64,000 bases of DNA. It comes from Pinus tabuliformis (taxonomy: Eukaryota; Streptophyta; Pinopsida; Pinales; Pinaceae). The stretch lies in the NCBI GenBank assembly GCA_031772625.1, contig CM062814.1, positions 824,174,757 to 824,238,756 of the forward strand, given 5' to 3'. Shown piece by piece: positions 59,687 to 64,000 of the stretch; within the stretch, counting starts at the first letter, position 1; every line of letters begins with the position of its first letter. The notes beneath the pieces were generated by a model. It saw only the letters and a list, made by a program, of their open reading frames with translations. It was not told the origin of the DNA and did no database searches. Both the position numbers and the translations under genes were made by a program.

Positions 59687-60957
59687 TGTTGGGATTGATG
59701 TGTGTTATAGTGTTGTAGATGTGTTGTTGGTTGGAATTGATGTCAACCTGGTTTCTTGGGTTGCAGGTGCATTGGATATGCATGTGTATAAGTGGTTTCA
59801 GGTGGCTTGCATTGATGATGTGTTGCATTACATTTGGCATGTCTATTAGCATGGAGCTTGAGGATGGAGTAGGTGTTCCATAGAGAGTATGATTAGAGGA
59901 TTTCATGATCCTCATGATCATGTTGTTTTTGAGTTGGATGATGGTGTGATGCACTAAATTGGAGGCCTTCCCATGATGGTGATATTCTTGATCATGTTAC
60001 TCCATATAGGCTTTGGTGGCTGCTACAGAGTTTAGAGTTTAGAAGCCTTTTTGATTAGGTCTCCATGGTCTCCATGTCCTGGATTAGGTCTCTCATGTTA
60101 ATGAAGTTATATTTTGGGCTTGGAGAGGATCTAAATGTGTCATTGGATTCTTGAGATGGTTGTACAGGTGTTGGAGGATGTCTGACATGTTCGGGAGCTT
60201 CATACTATTGGCAGAGATGTTGCAGAGAAGTTTGATGGCTCAGATGTTTAGTATGGTTGTTGGTTAGCATCCTATTCAACATAGTTTGACTTGTGATGAT
60301 GTTGGTGATATTTCAGTGATTTGGTGAAGTGTTCCAGAGGTTTCATAGACTTCCAGAAGTTCTACAGAGGCTTTCCAAGCTCTGGAATAATTTTGAGTAG
60401 TTTCTAAGCAGAGTTGATTGATATTTGACCATCCTTTGCCCCAGTCGCATGCATGCTGAATCATGGGAGAGGCTGAAAAGCTTCAGTCTCATGGAGCTAA
60501 GCCTATGGGAGCGACTGAGGACTTCCATTCGCATGGAGGTTGTGTTTTGGGAGTGGCTGAGGTTTTTCAAGGGAATTTATTCGCATTCCTCATGCTGCTT
60601 AGCTAATTTCGGTGTTGTGGTGATGTTCTCGGTCAAAAATTTTCGGCATGTGGTCAGAAAAGTTTGTGGGCCCTCAAGAAGCTGATCAAAGTTGACGATA
60701 TCAAAGGGCTAGTGGAATTAGTGGTTGATTTGGTCAAGAATCCTACCTTAACCAAATATGAAGTGTGTGAAAAGGATTGTTGAGTGTTCCATAACTTGTA
60801 AAATTTACTAAGTTACTCAACACAAAAATTGATAAATAGAAGAAGGTTGTGAGTCTCTTTCGTTGGTTGTTGTGAGAGTGTGAGAGTATGCCATTATGGG
60901 GGCATTTTGAGTGAGTAGATATTGTAGCAATTACTCGCATTGTATTGTAGATATATT
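59687..60957. repeat. LTR-like segment cut by the next element
   Basis: Starts tgttgggattgatgtgtg, a form common for plant LTR starts, exactly where the match of the previous repeat pair stops. It is interrupted at 60958 by a Copia derivative, and its other end would lie outside the window. The coding-like frames in it are not recognisable. Confidence 0.4.
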
Positions 60958-61985
60958 TGTAGAAATTTCTCTATAGATCAGCTAGCTCTGATACCATGTA
61001 GAAATTCTGCAAATTCTCTACAAATCTCACTCTAAGACTATGTAGAAAATCTGACTCTAGATTAACTCGATAATGCAATATACCAAAGCAAAATACTATA
61101 ATCTACTTCTACTATCAAACTCGCGGAAGCTTAAAGATCGAGCTGAATCAGAGCTGAACACATATAACCATAAGAAGAAGAATCAATGCACATGAAACAC
61201 AAAAAATACTCAAGGAAAATCCTCAGCTAAAAACCCCGCTATCTGTATTATCATACAAGGTGGAAATACATAAGAATTATACAAAGCCTTAGCTCTCACA
61301 GCTAGCTAGCTCTCAGTACAATCCTCCTGGATGCTCACAGGCAATCAATGCTTCTCACAAGCCTTCTCTTTTGCCCTCCAAGCACCTATTTCCTTTCGCA
61401 GTTCCTCTAGGATGATCTCCTTCACCCAGTGGAACACTGCTCTCACACACTGCTCTAACACACTGTCAGAACTGTGCAATCCTCAAGGAACCTTACCTTG
61501 ACCGCATGCATGAGTTTCCTTTATAGGAAAACACATGCAACTGATAGTATACTGTCTTTGACATTTTGCTCAACTGGATCTTTCTCAGAATAGACATGCA
61601 TGAGTTTCTGATGAGGGAATCTTCAGTTATCTGGAGTACACTGGTTGAGTGAATACATGCATCAACTGACTGATAACTCACAATTAGTTCCTCAAACAGT
61701 TTGGAACTAATTTTACTGGGCTTAACTCAGTAAACTGAGCTAACTAATTACAACTCAAATATAACTCAATATTATCTCCTTAATTTAAGGGATAACTGTT
61801 GCATGACTTCAGAAAGACCTATAACTTGAATTTCTCCAACTAATTAATCCATAATGAATTAATTAATTATTTCCAACCAGCTCGTGAGACTAAATTCGAA
61901 TTTAATTCGCAATTTTAATTCAAGGACAAATTAAATTGGAGTTTCTAGATTCTATTTTTATCATTTCTTGTTGCTATTTTCAACA
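60958..61985 (-). repeat. 3' LTR of the short Copia derivative
   Basis: 1028 bp, matched by 63192-64000 as far as the window runs. About 40 bases from its start it contains a second junction-like block, agctctgataccat followed by gtagaaattctgc, which resembles a primer site plus LTR start. Confidence 0.9.
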
Positions 61986-62391
61986 CTCCCTCTCAACAAG
62001 AAAGGAATTCAACTCAATCCTGATCATGAACCTTTGCAATGTTCTGCATGCAACACTTCTCTCTAGTTTTGTTGCTCCAGCAACTTCAGAAACAAAAAAA
62101 CATCGAACCTGAATCAGTATGATGCATCTGTCATCAAAGTCTCTGACTACTATTGCCTCTATCAACTGAAAACTTTGCACTTCGACTGACTTTGCCTTTT
62201 TGCACTATTGTCAATCCTTCTGTATGCTCTTCATTATCTGACTACTCTAGCCTTTGTCACTTTGATCTCTAACTGCATCATTCTCACTGATTCCTCCTCC
62301 TACTATGTACTTTGGGCTCCCGTAGCAAGGTACGATCCATGAGATAAAACCTCTCAATGGACCCTACCCAATTTCAGCCTTCTTGGGACTA

Positions 62392-63078
62392 TCACTTCAC
62401 ATCACCCCACCTCACACCTAGAGGTATGGCTGCATGTGATCCCTCTGCCCACTTCTCCAATTGTGGCTCCTCCACAATTGTTTGAGACTTCTTTTGGGGC
62501 TGCATGTTGAGAGGTAATTTACTGTCCCTCTTAGCCACCAAGTCTCTAACATTTTCCTTGCTCCTCAAGGCTTTGCATGCATCTTGAACCTCAAGAGCAT
62601 ATAGGTTCTTAACTCGTGAACCTATCTGATTCACCTGTCTCACGGTGATGTGTCTAGGGAAAACCTTTCCCTTAATAAAAACAACATCGTAGCCTTTGTC
62701 CTCCAACATCGCGACCGATACCAAGTTCTTCTTCAGTCCAGGCACATACTTCACATCGGTCAGGGTGATAGAAGCTCCATGATCCCTCTGAAAAGCAACG
62801 GTGCCCACTCCTGAGACACTAAACCTTTCGTCATCACCCATCTCTATGTGCATCTTGAGGTCTTTCTCCTCCAAGGCACTGAATAAACTTTTATCGCTGG
62901 TCATGTGGAATGAGGCTCCATTGTCAAGATACCAGACACAACCCATCATCGATGACACCATGCATGTGATGAGAGTAAAGTCCATTTCGAACTGAGAGGC
63001 TAATGCCTCACCTTCCGATCCATCCGAGGATCCCTTCATGGACTTCTTCGATGGGCAATTAGTCGCATAATGTCCCAT
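62392..63078 (-). pseudogene. Copia gag knuckle end and protease region (fossil element part)
   Basis: A 228-codon frame. MGHYATNCPSKK is the end of a CCHC knuckle. WYLDNGASFHMT is the Copia protease active site (DNGAS for D-S/T-G), followed by LTDVKYVPGLKKNLVSV, the usual Copia protease to GAG-pre-integrase stretch. The last 60 residues match no domain I know. Confidence 0.85.
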
Positions 63079-63191
63079 CTCAATTGAAGTATGATATGAA
63101 TTCGATTTGCACCTGCAACCTCGAACTTCAAACTTCGAATTCTCTTCTCAATATACTATTCACAACTCTGATAAACTTGGCTTTGATACCA

Positions 63192-64000
63192 TGTAGAAAT
63201 TTCTCTATAGATCAACTAGCTCTGATACCATGTAGAAATTCTGCAAATTCTCTACAAATCTCACTCTAAGACTATGTAGAAAATATGACTCTAGATTAAC
63301 TCGATAATGCAATATACCAAAGAAAAATACTATAATCTAATTCTACTATCAAACTTGCGGAAGCTTAAAGATCGAGATAAATCAAAGTTGAACACATATA
63401 ACCATAAGAAGAAGAATCAATGCACATGAAACACAGAAAATACTTAGGGGAAATCCTCAGCTAAAAATCCCACTATCTGTATTATAATACAAGGTGGGAA
63501 TACATAAGGATTATACAAAGCCTTAGCTCTCATAGCTAGCCAACTCTCAGTACAATCCTCCTGGATGCTCACAGGCAATCAAAGCTTCTCACAAGCCTTC
63601 TCCTCTGCCCTCCAAGCTCCTATTTCCTTGCGCAATTCCTCTGGGATGATCTCCTTCACCCAATGGAACATTGCTCTAACACACTGTCAGAACTGCACAA
63701 TCCTCAAGGAACCTTACCTTGACTGCATGCATGAGTTTCCTTTATAGGAAAACACATGCAACTGATAGTACACTTTCCTTGACATTTAGCTCAATTGGGT
63801 CTTTCTCAGAATAGACATGCATGAGTTTCTGATGAGGGAATCTTCAGTTATCTAGAGTACACTGGTTGAGTGCATGCATGCATCAACTGACTGATAACTC
63901 ATAATTAGTTCCTCAAACAGTTTGGAACTAATTTAACTGGACTTAACTCAGTAAACTGAGCTAACTAATTACAACTCAAATATAACTCAATCTTATCTCC
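63192..64000 (-). repeat. 5' LTR of the short Copia derivative (partial, runs off the window)
   Basis: Matches 60958 onward from its first base and carries the same internal duplicated junction. The window ends before its terminus. Confidence 0.88.

Larger units (their letters stand above)
60958..64000 (-). mobile_element. Short Copia derivative with a protease region, cut by the window edge
   Basis: LTRs at 60958-61985 and from 63192 to beyond the window, on the - strand (tgtagaaatttctc ... tttcaaca). The interior is only 1.2 kb. A primer-binding site stands at 63179-63191 and a purine tract on the - strand at 61986-62000 (cttgttgagagggag). The interior holds the end of gag and a protease; no integrase or reverse transcriptase is seen. 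LTR divergence is about 4-5% by eye, so it is fairly young. The outer right end and target duplication are out of view. Confidence 0.87.

Noticed and set aside
60425-60685. 86-codon frame rich in Trp/Leu/Arg
   Set aside because: It lies in an LTR-like segment with internal short repeats and matches no known protein.

Overview
This window looks like a piece of a large, repeat-rich land-plant nuclear genome. The signs are an intron-bearing plant-type host gene, a Tekay-like chromovirus, Copia and Gypsy elements primed by initiator tRNA-Met, an L1 element with an RNase H domain, and an En/Spm (CACTA) transposon, all in AT-rich sequence. Long introns, old diverged repeats and deep nesting would suit a gymnosperm, but that is inference; no marker here fixes the species. 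Statements about divergence are by-eye estimates from parts of the alignments.

Host gene (about 1.5-3.8 kb). One gene is clear: a six-exon FSH-family serine hydrolase (OVCA2-like esterase) on the + strand, CDS 1685-3470. Upstream are small tandem duplications; downstream to 7.8 kb is AT-rich intergenic DNA with two more small duplications and no recognisable gene.

Nested repeat cluster (7.8-64 kb). The scaffold seems to be one old Gypsy element on the + strand: LTR-like copy 1 starts at 17740, degraded gag and protease lie at 30634-32500, and LTR-like copy 2 starts at 45789. Younger elements sit in or beside it: a Tekay-like chromovirus at 7809-17727 (TSD ataag, 7 bp before copy 1); a solo LTR at 18944-21313 inside copy 1 (TSD gtacc); a full-length L1-type LINE at 22926-29941 on the - strand with a 15-bp TSD and both long ORFs open; a non-autonomous CACTA transposon at 32641-40164 (14-bp TIR, TSD att, long inverted subterminal arrays of a 12-bp motif); a reduced Copia element at 40263-45610; and a gag-only LTR element at 47304-55575 inside copy 2.

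Right end (56-64 kb). A third gag-only region (57183-59510) is flanked by a diverged direct repeat. An LTR-like start follows at 59687, and a small Copia derivative keeping a protease region (60958 to beyond 64000) has its second LTR cut by the window edge.

How it fits together. Only the hydrolase gene and the LINE look coding-competent. The LINE carries ORF1 (RNA-binding), ORF2 (endonuclease, reverse transcriptase, RNase H) and an unexpected third ORF with coiled-coil character in its 3' region. The other elements are LTR fossils or parasites needing proteins from relatives; gag-only or nearly gag-only elements are notably frequent. The best candidates for something undescribed are the LINE 3' module, the CACTA element with its very long 12-bp arrays, and the coiled-coil, three-knuckle gag-only element.
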